Shown here piece after piece: positions 1 to 12,905 of a stretch of DNA of 64,000 bases. The stretch comes from Zeugodacus cucurbitae (taxonomy: Eukaryota; Arthropoda; Insecta; Diptera; Tephritidae), in assembly GCF_028554725.1 (NCBI RefSeq), contig NC_071671.1, positions 5,870,001 through 5,934,000 on the forward strand, given 5' to 3'. Position numbers and translations under genes: made by a program. Within the stretch, counting starts at the first letter, position 1. Each line of letters starts with the position of its first letter. The notes beneath the pieces are model-generated. The model was not told the DNA's origin. It saw nothing but the letters and a program-made list of their open reading frames with translations, and searched no databases.

Positions 1-1188
1 CATGACAACAGATGTATGACATTTGTCTACAGTTTATATTGGTAACTTATTATACAAAGTATAAACACGAATTCTCTATCAGTAGAAAATATATCTTTAT
101 TAAATATAAAACTAAATTAAAAAATCTCTAAGCATTTGAAAAAAAATAAAATAAGCTATCTATGTAATTGGGTCCACACTAGTTACTATGTATGTAGTTT
201 GTAACTACTTGATTTTCCTACAGGGATCACAATAGTTGCACTGCTGATACTGTTATTTAAATAAATGGATTTGCTTGTCGTTTGTGAACAGAAAAAAATC
301 CAACGCAAATGAGGTTTGAAATTGATTTATTTAATACTGTTAGTTTAAAAAATTTATATTCGGCCTGTAAAGTAATAAATAGAATTTTTATAGCCCTAAG
401 GCAATTAGTATGAAATATTTCCATGTGACTTTGGTTTTGGAAATATTAGAAAATTTATTTTCTATCAGCTGAATTTGCATGAATTTTTTAGAGTCCATGT
501 AAAAAATTAAGTAAAATATATTGCATTATTTTTTTTTTAACAAAAAACCTGAACATATTAAATTAATATAAACAAAATTTCACCGAAAATTTATAATTTA
601 AAATGAAATAAAAACTAATAAAGGATTTTAAGGAATGTTAATTATTAAGTTTTTATAGTTTTTTTCAAAATTTCAATTACAGTTGCTAGAAAAAGTGTGC
701 GGAAATTAAAATAATAATAATTTAATAAAAAAAGATATTAATTCACTACCACACATTGCGCCCTTTTTCGACATATGGTATATATAAATACTATATTTCA
801 TTAATATAGGTCATTGCAACGCTGTAGTGAACCGTGAACCGCTAAAATAACGCTGTGCATCATGCACGAATGCATTTAAAGCACGTAAAAGTTGGTTGAC
901 ACTGTTGATTTATTGTATTGCGGCAGCGACACAGCTGTCTTTCAACGTTATTGCACTTTATATGCTTATTTATATGCCACATACAACGTTTTTACGCAAA
1001 TACTTTTAATAAATTATTAAATAACTATTATTCAATATTCATATTTATACACTACATTGTTTATTTATAACACGCTGACAATGTCAAACAAAGAAATTTG
1101 CAAAAAAAGGAATATAGTTGTAACAAAAAGTAATAATTCAAATTTTATGAGGAAATACACTTTTTTACAATAATAGTACAATAATACA
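1..1188. other. AT-rich non-coding DNA
   Basis: Very AT-rich, with many T and A runs and no open frame of interest on either strand. It lies in the presumed long intron or 3' flank of the minus-strand spondin gene. No repeat unit was recognised. Confidence 0.6.
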
Positions 1189-1321
1189 GTTTTTTATATT
1201 TTTTTTTGCTGAAAAGATTGTTATTTGTAAAATTTCTAGTACTTACATGAATATGTTTGAAAACCATTAAGAAATTTTACAAATAACAATCTTTTCAGCA
1301 AAAAAAAAAAATATAAAAACT
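1189..1321. repeat. Near-perfect inverted repeat (hairpin / short MITE)
   Basis: Two ~50-base arms, 1189-1237 and 1270-1321, are reverse complements around a ~32-base loop. The core is identical in both arms: TTTGCTGAAAAGATTG in the left arm, continuing to AAAATTTCT, and its exact complement on the right. The only differences are in the A/T runs. Such near identity in neutral AT-rich DNA implies a recent origin, as a small fold-back element or a transcribed hairpin. No flanking target duplication could be fixed. Confidence 0.8.
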
Positions 1322-4164
1322 TTACACCATTAATATTATTCATAAAAAGTAGCTCAATTGAGAAATTGCAAAACAAAACAGCAAATTGTTTAATCACTTT
1401 AATGCCATAAATATTTATTGTAAATTATTAGCATCATTACATAATGCAATTATTCGTAGCACACTTTATAATGGAACAAGTATAATGGCTTATAGTAATG
1501 TATCATTTGTTACTTATTTCCGTACCAATTTTTTTTATATAATAGTTTTATTATGAATTATAGCTTTAATAAATTACTACTTGCTTACTAAAAGCATACT
1601 AACACAGAACAAAACGGTGTCTGCCATAGACCATCAATTCCCATTATAGCCACTCCTGCAGTATAGGAACACATCCGAATTTTATGGGGCCAAGGGATGC
1701 CCTTCCGGCGATCTTATCCTGTTTATAATGGTATGTTATGACTGTCAGAAATTACATATATATATATATTGAAAAAAGTTTAATCAATTTTAAGATTTGA
1801 CTAAGATCTATGAGAGGTCTGCTATATAAATATATTTCAATGAACCGTTTGAGAATTTGAAATCAGTTTGTTAAAGAACGAAATCAGTTGCATTAAACTC
1901 ACCAAATCTAAGCAATACTATAAAGTCAGCAGTTCCCTATAGTCTCGATTTCATCGCCTTCAAATTTGCATAAACCAATTGAGAATTCCAAGTACAGTGT
2001 AAGAAAAATAAAAATATAATACTACTGTGTTTTGATTTTGTTTAAATTAATAAAGAATACTTTACATTTTGTTTAAATTGGAAAAATGAAATTTTAGTTT
2101 TTATTGCACATGTTTTTACTAAAAAAACAGAGAGGGAAGAGAGAGAAAGATTTAAATGGACTAAATTAAAAAGAAGATAGAGAAGGACTTAGATGGATTT
2201 CATTGTGATCAACATATTTAAACTTGTTGAGAGAACTGTGAAGATTCACTTGAAGGAGAGGTGGAGATAAAGAGTACTTTTGAAAGCTTATTAAAGCACA
2301 AAAGCTTCTACTAAACTCTCAAAGAATGATAGGTTGATTTTCTTGTCAACTTTCGACTTCTGTACTTTTGGACGTTCGATTTTTTGGGAACAAAGGGAAT
2401 GTGAACTGTTTGCTCTTAACTGAAAGCCCACTGAAAATCTGAAAAGCTGAATTCATTTTGATTGAATACTTGAAGGAGCTTTTTTCGATTTTATTCAAAA
2501 GCTTTCATAAATAGTGAAATTAAGAGATACGATTAGTAGACTATATATAAATCGATTCACATGTCATTCAGAAGGCTTACAAAGGAAGAGTAAAAGAGAG
2601 AGAGAGAGAGGGCAATAAAGAGCAAGACTGAAAGCGATAATCAATCTATTACAACATAAAACTATTTATCACCATAAAAGCTCACATATGGCAACACTGA
2701 GCTTATGTCTTTTTAATACACAAAATTAAAAATAAATCCAATGAATTTTAAACTGTATTAAAATGTAAAATATTAAAAATTCCATGCTATTTATATTAAT
2801 ATTAATATAAATTTTGAAAATTCATTAAATCACTAAGGAATTTCTGCGATAATTAACATAAAACGCTGAATGGCCGAGCGCACATGACATAAGTTAATAA
2901 AATTTTAATTAATAAAATAAACGTACAGCACAAACTGGCAGTGGGTATTAATGGCTAAAACCACGATTACGAACCAATACAAATACACACACACCAACAC
3001 AGAGACACACACTTTCCAACAAAATTGCAAAGCTTTGACATTTTAAAGCCAACGAAAGCGATCCCCCTTCGTTACATAGTAGTTTGGGGGCTAAAAGTGA
3101 CATTAAATGCCAAGCCAACTTTGTAAACCTGCATAGCCAAGCATTAAATGGCATTAAAAGTGAAGGCAGCAAAATGAGAGAGTGAAAAGAAAAAATGCAA
3201 AAGCAACAACAACAATGAAAAGCGGTCAACCGTTAAAGGACGAGTCAGTGCAGAAAGGATTATAGAGAGAGAGGGGTGGATAAAGTGTGCAGCGTGCAGA
3301 TATTGGACATGATAATAAAGCACAGAGGTGTGAAGCCTGTGTGAGTTAACTGTATTTAGTGGATGAGTATATGTAAAGATAATTAATTTTCACTGCTTTG
3401 AAAGCGAAAGCCATACACGCGCTTTTGAAGCCAAAAATTTCGAAATTAAATTTCCGACACATATAAAATTTACACACATACTTGCCAGCTCAAATAATTG
3501 ACATTAAAAAGCATTGAAATATGCACTCACATGGCCTTGGCTAGGCCGACACATGATACCCTATCGGTTGACCCTTTCTTTGCGCTACTAGTATATGTCG
3601 CATTGTTTTTGTGCGCTCATAAATATGATAATTTTCGCTTAAATCGCAAATAAATAAAAGGAAAATTAATCCGTTACATAAAAGTCAAAGCACACAGGCC
3701 TCACATGCTCATGCAGAAAGTTTCAAAAGACCGCTTTGCTGTTGTTGATATGCGAACTTTCGCTCTTGTGGCGGCCATAAAAAGGATTATGCTGGCAAAA
3801 TTATTTTTATTTATGTGCGCTTTATTTATTTATTTATTTTTTGCGAACTTATAATAAAATTTATGGCGGAGTTTATAGGCGCGGCAGAGTTCAAATAAGC
3901 TGAATTAGCTATAATTCTGCGCGCTCAACAAGTCGGGAGTTAGGAATATGAGTATATACACATTAAGTGATTCCATAAATTTGGAAAGGCGTAAATATTT
4001 AGACCATAATAGATTTTTACCATTTTAGAGGGTGTGTCAGACAAAATTTTTTTTTTTATTAAATTCAAAAACATATTTTTTAAAACTCAAAATTCACATT
4101 TTTTAATCTAAACCATTATATTTCTTCACAAAATTCCGTTATTAATTCAAAAAGCAAAAAGTCT
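1322..4164. other. Non-coding DNA with GA-rich tracts
   Basis: No supported gene. GA-rich stretches occur around 2130-2180, with a (GA)n run at 2594-2611. A less AT-rich block at about 1610-1730 stands out from its surroundings and may be an old element remnant, but no family was recognised. Confidence 0.5.
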
Positions 4165-4174
4165 AAGATAAAAA

Positions 4175-4645
4175 TGATGACTTGTCAGCTGTCATTTGTC
4201 AATTGTGACTGCATAGACTGCATATAAGAAAAATATATTTTTATTCCTTTCTAAAATTCTACGAAAATCACATTTTCGATGATTTCAGCGCATATCTTTT
4301 ATCTAAAAGTAGACCTCTTGAATTAAAACTTTAAATTTTACGCTTGTCAGCTGTCATCTATCAAAACATGGATAAAAACTTTATTCTTTCTTAAATCTTC
4401 ATCATCTTCAAACTTCATATTCATAATGATCAGACACCGATTTTTTAGCAAATAGATTAATTACAATTAAAAAAAATTGAAACTATAAATGTTGGGCTTG
4501 TCAGCTGTCATCTGTCTAAAAAAAAGTGAATTTTTACAACTCTAAATCAATATATCTCACATTTTAAATAATTTAAAGTGACTACGCATTAATAAAGTGC
4601 TTTTTCGTTACTGTCACCTGTCAGCTGTCAGTCATGACAATTTTA
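4175..4645. repeat. Cluster of TGTCAGCTGTCA repeats (copy 1)
   Basis: Four degenerate units, roughly 120-160 bases apart, each contain TGTCAGCTGTCA or a close variant (near 4184, 4346, 4499 and 4619). The last is followed by TCATGACAAT. The linkers are AT-rich and only loosely alike. The motif combines two direct TGTCA half-sites with a central CAGCTG E-box. A related cluster lies at 38.7-39.5 kb. Confidence 0.65.
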
Positions 4646-4784
4646 AAATTGATTTCTGGTTGAAAAAATTCTTAAATTTTTATACAATATGTACAAGGAA
4701 AGATTTTTAAAACCTATTCAGCGTAGATTTGGAGCAAATTAAAGCAAACACCGACACCGAAAGAAAGCAATTGCATATTTCTAT

Positions 4785-5691
4785 CAGAGAGCAGCTTCGG
4801 GTATGTTCGAGTGTGTTCAATCACACTAGCTTAAATTCGGTACGAGTGTGTCGTAACACTCTTCAAACACGTGTTCGATCGAGTTTGGAACCCGAAGCGA
4901 AAATAACGCAAACGAACAATCACGACGGTCCTATTTTCGAGTGCAAGCAGCAAACTCGGATTTTATGTATATTATATTTTCGGGTGTGTCGTGCACGTGT
5001 TGATTGTGATCGACACACTCGAGTGGCACTCGAAGGCCAAAAAATAATAGATAAACATACGTACACACATATGTATGTATGTTGGCGTCGGGATGACGAG
5101 TTCTGTCTTAGCTTTTTTGGTTGAATAATTTGAATATTAGACGTACATAGTACATATTATAAAAGAATAATTCAATTTAAGAATAGAATTCACTCAAGAC
5201 TTATTTTATTTATTAATTTATAAATCATAAATTAAAAACATTTCATTGCACTTAAATATTTTAATTTTTTTTAAATCACAAATTTCAGGTGTAGACCAGA
5301 TAAGGTGTTTGTGCCATTGGAAATGTTTATGAATTATTAAATGTAAACAAAACAAACAAAACCAATAATCGTTGACAATCACTACGCAATAATAGCATGA
5401 CTGCCAACTACATACATACATATTCTGAAATTTTGTGCACACTCGTGTGTGACTAGATCACATTCAATACGATCGGGTTAGAGTTCCAGCTCGTTCACAA
5501 ACGAGTGTCAACTCGGCACTCTGTTAAAATAAGCATATATGCTTGTGGTTCGAGTGTCGCGAAAGGCTCGTTCGTTTTGAACATGTCTCCAAGCGATCAA
5601 TACGTGTATTCATACCGAAAAGTTTGATCAAACAAAATCAGAGTGGACATTCGAGTGTGCACGAAAATGATATACCCGTTGCAGCTCTCTG
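4785..5691. mobile_element. Non-autonomous hAT-type DNA transposon, complete
   Basis: The 907-bp element is bounded by terminal inverted repeats: CAGAGAGCAGCTTCGGGTAT on the left and CAGAGAGCTGCAACGGGTAT (complement) on the right, 17 of 20 matching. The CAGAG start is typical of hAT elements such as hobo and Hermes. It is flanked on both sides by the identical 8-bp ATTTCTAT (4777-4784 and 5692-5699), the target-duplication length of hAT transposons. The interior carries many CGAGTGTG/CACACTCG motifs near both ends, like the subterminal repeats that hAT transposases bind. No transposase is encoded. The open frame across its left half is chance. Confidence 0.88.
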
Positions 5692-5699
5692 ATTTCTAT

Positions 5700-7140
5700 A
5701 TTCATATCACCCTATAAAACCAATCTTAGTTGTCTAGCCAGCAATACGCGTGGGAGTGCTTGCATAAATAATTGTCAACAAATAATTGCAAAAGCCTCAA
5801 GGTTAGGTTCACCATATATCATGACAAGAAAACAGCAAAAATACCAAGCGCACCACAAAACACACACACAAGAGCGCCCCTAAGGCGCAACTAAATTGGA
5901 ATCAATTGGATACGATGACCAACAAAATGAAATAGATGAAAATAATATATAACAAATAAAAGTACAAATCAAATAAAACTACAAACTCACATAAAATCAT
6001 ACAAATGGAACACATAAAATGGTTTTTAAGTCAGCTTAGCGCCAACCATATTGAACTCCAGCGAAGCGCAGCATATAAGTCCAACAGCAAGCAACCACCA
6101 AGCCTTTGTGTAATAACTTTGCCAATATATGGGGTTGCCACACACATACAAATATGCGCTTCTACTTGTTTCCATTATAAGCGCCTTTGTTCGAAAGTGG
6201 TACAAAGTTGGCATAAAGGACAATTGAATTGACCGCAAGCGCGCAAAAAAGCATGCAACACACTCACAGTCACACAGAGAATTAACGCACATTGTTCAGT
6301 GGCTAAGCTGTAGAGTGCTTGATAACTGTTTGACTTTTTTGTACGAATATACCAAGTGATCATATTACAATGCACAAATTATTGGTGGCTGCCACCCCAA
6401 GGCTAGCGTTGCGGCCAGTGTCCTTGCTGCGTGCTGACAATGAGTCCTGCTTTGTGTGTTTTGTAAACATAAATGTTAAACAAATGTTTGCTGATAGCAT
6501 ATCATATTGTATTTCACACATTTGTTGGTACATACATACATATGTATATAATTACTAGCGAGTAGGAGGGTCGCTGGTCACGAAAGACACCCCTAAACAT
6601 TATTCAATAATTTTTTTTTGTTGTTCAGAATTTTTTAATGAAGTGTAAAAAATTATCGAAAGCAAAAGTTTAGAAATATGATACTGATATGAAGGGTGCG
6701 CAGCCGGTGCTAAATGCATTTTTTTTTAAGAAAATATTATGAAGAAAACGTGCCAAAAGGATGGTAGTGATTGTAAAATCGGTATGTGTGGGTATATGAT
6801 TAGAACAATGGGTATTCTAGATTAGAATTTTTCCATTGCTGGCGCTTCCAGACTACATTATCCAAAAAAAAGAAGCAAAAAGTCTTCCCGACTCCGACTC
6901 CGACTCTGCTCCGACTTTCCAAAGACCCTTCTATATATTTATTTATATTAAGAGTCATTAATTGCACTTAGTTAGTAGACCTAAGGCACTCTGTTAATAT
7001 AAAATTGTCTCGTTACTTGAACATAACACAGATAAATTGCATAATCTCAATGATACTTTCATTGGGAATCTTAAGAAATTAAACTATTTGTGTCCCACAT
7101 TCTTATTTCCCATCTGAAATTTCAAATCAAATGCAATTAA
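5700..7140. other. Non-coding DNA
   Basis: No supported gene or repeat family. Short open frames at 6005-6558 overlap on both strands, show no domain and use ordinary AT-rich composition. A short CCGACT run occurs at about 6890-6915. Confidence 0.5.
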
Positions 7141-7640
7141 TTGCCAGCTAATGGAGTCAACTAAAATGCTGTCTGTAAATAATAATTTTAAATAGCGCAA
7201 AGTTGTCTATTGACTGAGAAGCTAATAGAAATATAAACTATCAGAAAGACCCCTAATTGAGTCAATCAAAATGTTTTAACTAAATTTCATAATTGAGACT
7301 AAATTAAGGAAGAGTTTGAAACGCCTATGAAGGAGATAAATAATAATTTCAATTGTTGGTCGACTCAATAAGCCAGCTATTAGAAGCATCAACTATCAGA
7401 AAAACTCCTAATATAGTCAATGAGAAATTTTAACTAAATTAAGGAACAGTTTAAAACGTCTATGAAGAAGGAAAATATAATTTAAATTAGCATAAAATTT
7501 GCTGACTATTTGAAATGAATATTATCAGCTAGACTCCTAATTCAGTCAATCATTAATTTTGTACTAAATTTCAATTTTTTTTCTATATTTATTACATTAA
7601 GAGATTGTCTGAAACACCTATAAAGGAGTTAACGCCCTTC
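7140..7640. repeat. Degenerate tandem repeat, 3 copies of ~130-155 bp
   Basis: Three diverged units begin near 7241, 7396 and 7525. Each has 'TCAGaaAgaCtCCTAATt-AGTCAAT', then TTTTAACTAAATT, then a block resembling AAACgcCTATgAAGgAG. The unit length drifts (155 then 129 bases), so this is an old local duplication rather than a satellite under homogenisation. Confidence 0.65.
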
Positions 7641-8712
7641 CACTTTTGTTACAACTACAAATCAAAGGTTTCGAATTAACTTAGTAATTATAATCTAATT
7701 AAATTTAAATTAGCTACATTCGACTGCGAAAAGCTGTAGTGCTCTTTGCAAAAAACAAAATTTTAATTAACTAATGGCAGTGATCTAAAAGATTTTAACA
7801 AACACCAATATACATTAAAAAGTTATATGTATCCACATTCATTACAATATGTTGATTATAATGTTAAAAAAATAAAAAAGTTTCATTAAAGTGAGCCTAA
7901 TTTCATTTATGTAAAACAATGTCTATATAAAAACTATTGAATTATTTAATAGAGTAAAAATCAAATATACCATTTTTTGTGACAAAAAAAAATAATTTTT
8001 TGTTTGGAAAAATTAATTATTTAATTCAAACGACAAAAAAATGTGTCTAAAATATGCAATTACAAACTGATTTTGATTTATTAATGGTAATTTAAATAAT
8101 GTATGTGGGTTACTTTGCAATCAATTGCATAGTTGCACAAGAATTATATCGAAGCATACATTTAGGCGGCAAGTGCTTTGTGCAAAATTATTTGGAATTC
8201 CAAGTAAAACAGTTATATAACAATTTCATTATGGAAAGGACATAGCCGGAGTTCCGTTTGAGATATGCTATTTAATTGAGTTAATTAATTTTTGGTGTTA
8301 CCCTGTACAGTATAATAATTGTACTGCAAAGTGTCAGTGAAAATCTCATATAAATATACCTTTGTATAATATTATTAATATTAATGAAATTACCAGAGTT
8401 ATTTAATTAAGTAAATAGATGAAAATACTTATTCAAATATGTGACAAATTTAATATGTTGATAATATAAGATTACAACTAATTTGCTTAATATTGTCACA
8501 AATATGAGTATAATTTATATGCATAGTAAATAGGAATTAATTAGTGAGGTTTATTGAAATTTATGCTCCGTTTACATTATTTGGTGGTTATGACAAAGTT
8601 AGTCATATTTTCAATTTTTGTGATAATTTATGTGTTGCCACATTTTTCAAATTTAGAATTTTATTTTATTAAATATTTAGTATTTTGAATAAAGCTCATT
8701 AAAGAATTGTAT
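7641..8712. other. AT-rich non-coding DNA
   Basis: No gene, no recognisable repeat family and no long inverted repeat was seen. Confidence 0.5.
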
Positions 8713-8714
8713 AG

Positions 8715-9089
8715 GTCTACAACTTTGCTTTCGCCGTTTTTTTTTGTTTTTTGGAAATCTAAGTTTTCTTTGTATAAAAACGGTTACAAATGTCGATGAG
8801 CCTCAGCCGCATTTTTCTTTGAATTAAAAGAGAAAAGCAAAATTTCCCGCAAATGTCGACAACTAGAGACCTTGACCCTAGAGACATCCCCGCAAACGTC
8901 GAAAATTCGGCTCAAAAAGTGGCATTTTCAGTTGAGAATAAGTTTGGGATGCAAACAGATCTCTACAAATATTTTGTTGGGTTAATGTTGACACAAATGT
9001 CCAAGATCGATATACATAAAACGATTTACTCGACCAGTGCTTGACTCTAGAGATATATATTGGAAAACGGCGGAAGCAAAGTTGTAGAC
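8715..9089. mobile_element. 375-bp TIR element (MITE), copy A, intact
   Basis: Terminal inverted repeats of 26 bp begin GTCTACAACTTTGCT and continue to CGCCGTTTT; the right end (9064-9089) is its reverse complement with one mismatch. The outside bases read TTGTATA on the left and TTGTACA on the right, a possible imperfect target duplication. The interior is non-coding. A 13-bp direct repeat (CCCGCAAAYGTCGA) brackets a ~42-bp segment that is absent from copy B at 23.0 kb. The superfamily is not decided from the ends. Confidence 0.85.
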
Positions 9090-10630
9090 TTTGTACAAAA
9101 TCTGTGAGCAAAATAATTAAGTTTCAACGTTAAGGGATTGTTAACAGAGTTGCCACCTGATTTCTTTTTGAATAAAATAAAAAATTTGAAAAATTTCAAT
9201 ACACAATTTTAAATATTTTAGGAATGAAAAATATGTATTAATAACTAGCACAGAATTGCCCACCTTTTACAATTGAATATGGTCAAGTTGTCGAAATCGA
9301 ACAATGCAGTTTGGCTCTATAACACTTCTTCGAGTTTTCCTCACTTTTACTGTCACCATAAAGCTTCTATTCATTCAGTTTCATAATAAACCTAACCCAA
9401 CATTAACTAAAACAATACTTCTTATTCGGAAAAATGCGTCTGCCCCTAAATGTATGCTACACTTTGTTCAGCTGTATCACTTTTCTCAAACAGTACAGGT
9501 TTATTGCATTATAAGCTGTTGCAGTAATTAAAAGTAATCACACAGGCGAAAGTAGGCTACAAGCTAAAAGGGAAAACTGCAAAATTGCTGCAAGTAAAAT
9601 ATGCAGGGAGTTTGAAAAAATGACTCGGAAATAATGTAGTACAACAAAACGGTAGAAAAAAGTTGCGATGCATTGAAAAATTATGGCAAAAGCCAATCGA
9701 AGTTATGTCGCCGATGGCAGTGTAAAAAGTTAAGCTAAACAGGAAGTGTAGGTCTGCATAAAAAAAGCAACAAAAACACACGTGCTAACATAGAGAGAAA
9801 ATATTTTTTTCATGAAGCAATTTGTATGTATGTGTTTGGTTGTGCCTGGGTTCAAAAAGTAAGCGATTTACTGGTAACCAACCAACAGCGGCTCACACAC
9901 ACGCCACAGTTACATATTTGCGCAGTCATGCATATTTTACACGGGTTTCTAAATATATATCTGTTTATATATATAGTCTGTTATATATAGAAAGTATGGT
10001 TCATGTGTTGAAATGTATGCATAAATTTATGTCTAAATTTATATGTGCAGAAATATATGAGAGCGCGTGAGTGCGCATAAATTCCACGTGCGTGTAAGTA
10101 CCTGTGTATGTGACTCTGATGTTATGTAGCTATGTAGCTGCCTATGCCTTTGTGCCTGGTACCATGGCTGTAATAAATTGAAAATTGATAACTGGGCGGC
10201 AGTGAAACGCCCAACTGAACCTAACACACATATATAACATCTAACTCACATACACACAACTCACATATTCTCAACTCCAACACACCAAGCGCCTGCTAAC
10301 CCACTGGCAGAGCTATCCAATAGTCGATTGATTGGTTAACTCGCGAGTGGGTTTAGTAATGTTTGCACAAATGTCGAGGCGTAATACGGAAAGGTGGTTT
10401 ACAATGTACACACAGCATAACATACAAGGAGCGCATAGTGATGTTGGGCAGGCGGGCAAAAAAAAATAGTCATGTCATGCATGCGTTGATGTGGTACACG
10501 CGTGTTTACATGCATTATTGTTTGCATTACCCTCATTAGTTGTGTGTGTTTTGCGTGAATGTACTTAATAGATGGCGCACGCACGCAAACACTCTATCAC
10601 ACGCACACATATAAACCAACATCTACATAT
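9090..10630. other. Non-coding DNA with CA/TG-rich tracts
   Basis: No gene supported. Dense CACACA/CATATA simple-sequence character occurs at about 9890-10290. Short open frames on both strands are compositional. Confidence 0.5.
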
Positions 10631-10937
10631 ACGAGGTGCGTTCAAAAAATAACGGGAAATTACAAAAGTACAATTTTCAAAAAATGTTTAAATTTTTATA
10701 ATTTTGATTTCCAAAAAGAGAGCTGTTTTTTACAAGCATACGAGAAATAGCTGAAAAAAAAATCGAAAAATCGATTTTGAGCAGGATTTCGAAGATTTTA
10801 AAGGACACTTATACCAGTGCATAATACCGACTAAAAACAATTTTAAAGACGGCAAAAATAATATAGATGAAGAAATAATTTTTTAAAATTTTTTTTTCAA
10901 AAAAACGAAAATTCCCGTTATTTTTTGAACACACCTC
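10631..10937. mobile_element. Mariner-type MITE, copy 1
   Basis: The left end reads ACGAGGTGCGTTCAAAAAAT followed by AACGGGAA. The right end is its inverse: TTCCCGTTATTTTTTGAACA followed by CACCTC. The 307-bp interior has no transposase. The same termini recur at 35.2-36.0 and 41.1-41.5 kb, which defines the family. A preceding TA fits a Tc1/mariner target, but the right flank has decayed. The mariner call is by terminal resemblance only. Confidence 0.75.
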
Positions 10938-12298
10938 TTTTGAATCCTATCTTATATATATGTTCATTTGTCATTGTTTGCATGCGGTTTTTAATCAATT
11001 TACGCAGACATGCATCATATTTAATTTGCGTAAACACACAGGCACATACACACCCACTTCTATTAAATGAATTAATGTAGCAATTTGTATTGTTTATTTA
11101 GATTTAAAAATTAAATCAACACTAGCGTTTAAGCAGAAAATTTCATTTTACATGCATTTATAAATGAAATAAAGTTATTTCATATAGCTCATGCGTGCAG
11201 CAATATTAAATATTGGTATATTTGACTGTTTGCTTTTCACTGGCTGATATTTTAGCGTAATTGTCGAAATCAAAATATTTGTAAAATTTAAGTAATTAGT
11301 GTTGAAATTTGAAAGTGATAGCGTTTGATGCGGTATGTGCTTGTAATTTTGGGAATTAATATTTGTTTTAAATGTGGCAATTAGAATTATGAAATCGCAC
11401 CTAGATGTGTTTATCAAAACTGCTTTAATTTCATGAAAAAAAAATTAGAAATACATATATTTTTTTTTCAAAATTCTAAATTCAAAAAAATTTCAAAATT
11501 TTTTTTCATTAGTTTATGATTATTTTGTGCTTACACCAGAAGACTAACTAAATTTTTGCAGCGTTTTAATATTCTTCAGTCTCCTAGAAAGCTTTAGTAT
11601 ATGTAATTCAGGAGCTTTTGGAGCTTTTGATATAATGAAAAGCTTACAGAACAAAAACTTTAAGCTCAGAATGAGATTAAAAGCGTATATATTAAACAAA
11701 TACTAAACTCAGGCATTTACATTATTGAACTGAGTAGTGAGTTAATTTCACTTCTCACAACCAAAGAAATTGTTCATAAAAAGTACATAACTTTTTCATC
11801 ATATCCAATACAGGAGCTGTCATTCTGTGAGCTTTTTCTATTCGAGAAATAGAAAATTTTGAGGCACAAAGCACGGTAGTGTCAGGATAATCATCATGAA
11901 TAATATCAAGAATATATAATAACCAATAATTTTTATAGGAATACGGACTTTTTCATATTTTCGAAAATTAGTTAAAACAAAATTTTTATAAAAAAATTTG
12001 AAAAAATTCTCTTTTTTAACTTTTGGTTGAATTTATTTAATTATTGTCGGAAAGGTTTGAAAATATTGAACTTTCGACTTTTAAGCTCATTCATTCGGCA
12101 TCTCTTCGAGGAGCTACCTTCTGATGGTGCTTAAGCTGCCACAAAATGTCCAAATGTCGGAAAGTTGCTATAAATATAATACCTTCATTAGACTCCGCAG
12201 TAAATTAAATGAGAATATATATTGCACAGTCTTTTAAAGCTACAGTCGAGTAAACTTTTTGATAATTATTTCGATCTATGAATATGTTCATAAATGGA
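10938..12298. other. Non-coding DNA
   Basis: AT-rich, with scattered AAGCTTT/GAGCTTTT words at 11590-11680 that resemble the arrays further on. No gene seen. Confidence 0.5.
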
Positions 12299-12905
12299 AT
12301 CAAAATCAAGACCTTGATTATGCTAATTATATAAATAAGTCTCTCACAGTTTGCCACCATTCAGTGGTGTTTTAAAACATTAGTTATTAGCATAACAACA
12401 GGTAACATACCAAAACTTAAGCTCCAATAATGCTTTCACTGAAATAAAAGCTCCATTAAAGCTTTAGCAAGAAATCAAAATCAAGTCCTAGATTATGCTA
12501 ATTATAGCAACAAGTCTCTCACAGTAATTTAGACACAATTCTGTGGTGTTTTAAAACATAATTTTTTAGCATAACAACAAGTAACATAACATAGCATAAA
12601 CGCCATGAAGCTTTCACCAAAATAAAAGCTCAATTAAAGCTTTCACTGAAATAAAAGCTCCATTAAAGCTTTAGCAAGGAATCAAAATCAAGACCTAGAT
12701 TATGCTAATTATAGCAACAAGTCTCTCACAGTAATTTAGCCACAATTCAGTGGTGTTTTAAAACATAATTTTTTAGCATAACAACAAGTAACATAACATA
12801 GCATAAACGCCATGAAGCTTTCACCAAAATAAAAGCTCAATTAAAACTTTCACTAAAATAAAAGCTTCATTAAAGCTTTAACTGAAAGCTCCATTAAAAC
12901 TTTAG
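12299..12905. repeat. Tandem repeat, 3 copies, with AAAGCTC blocks
   Basis: Three units start with AATCAAAATCAAG at 12299, 12473 and 12680 (spacings 174 and 207). Each continues through GATTATGCTAATTATA, AGTCTCTCACAGT, a GTGGTGTTTTAAAACAT block and TAGCATAACAACA, then a run of short AAAGCTC/GAAGCTTTCAC words. Units 2 and 3 are nearly identical, so the latest duplication is recent. The length differences come from variable numbers of the AAAGCTY sub-repeat. Confidence 0.85.

Noticed and set aside
4729..5124. 131-codon open frame
   Set aside because: Runs across the left end and subterminal repeats of the hAT-type element; no transposase similarity and no ATG at its start.
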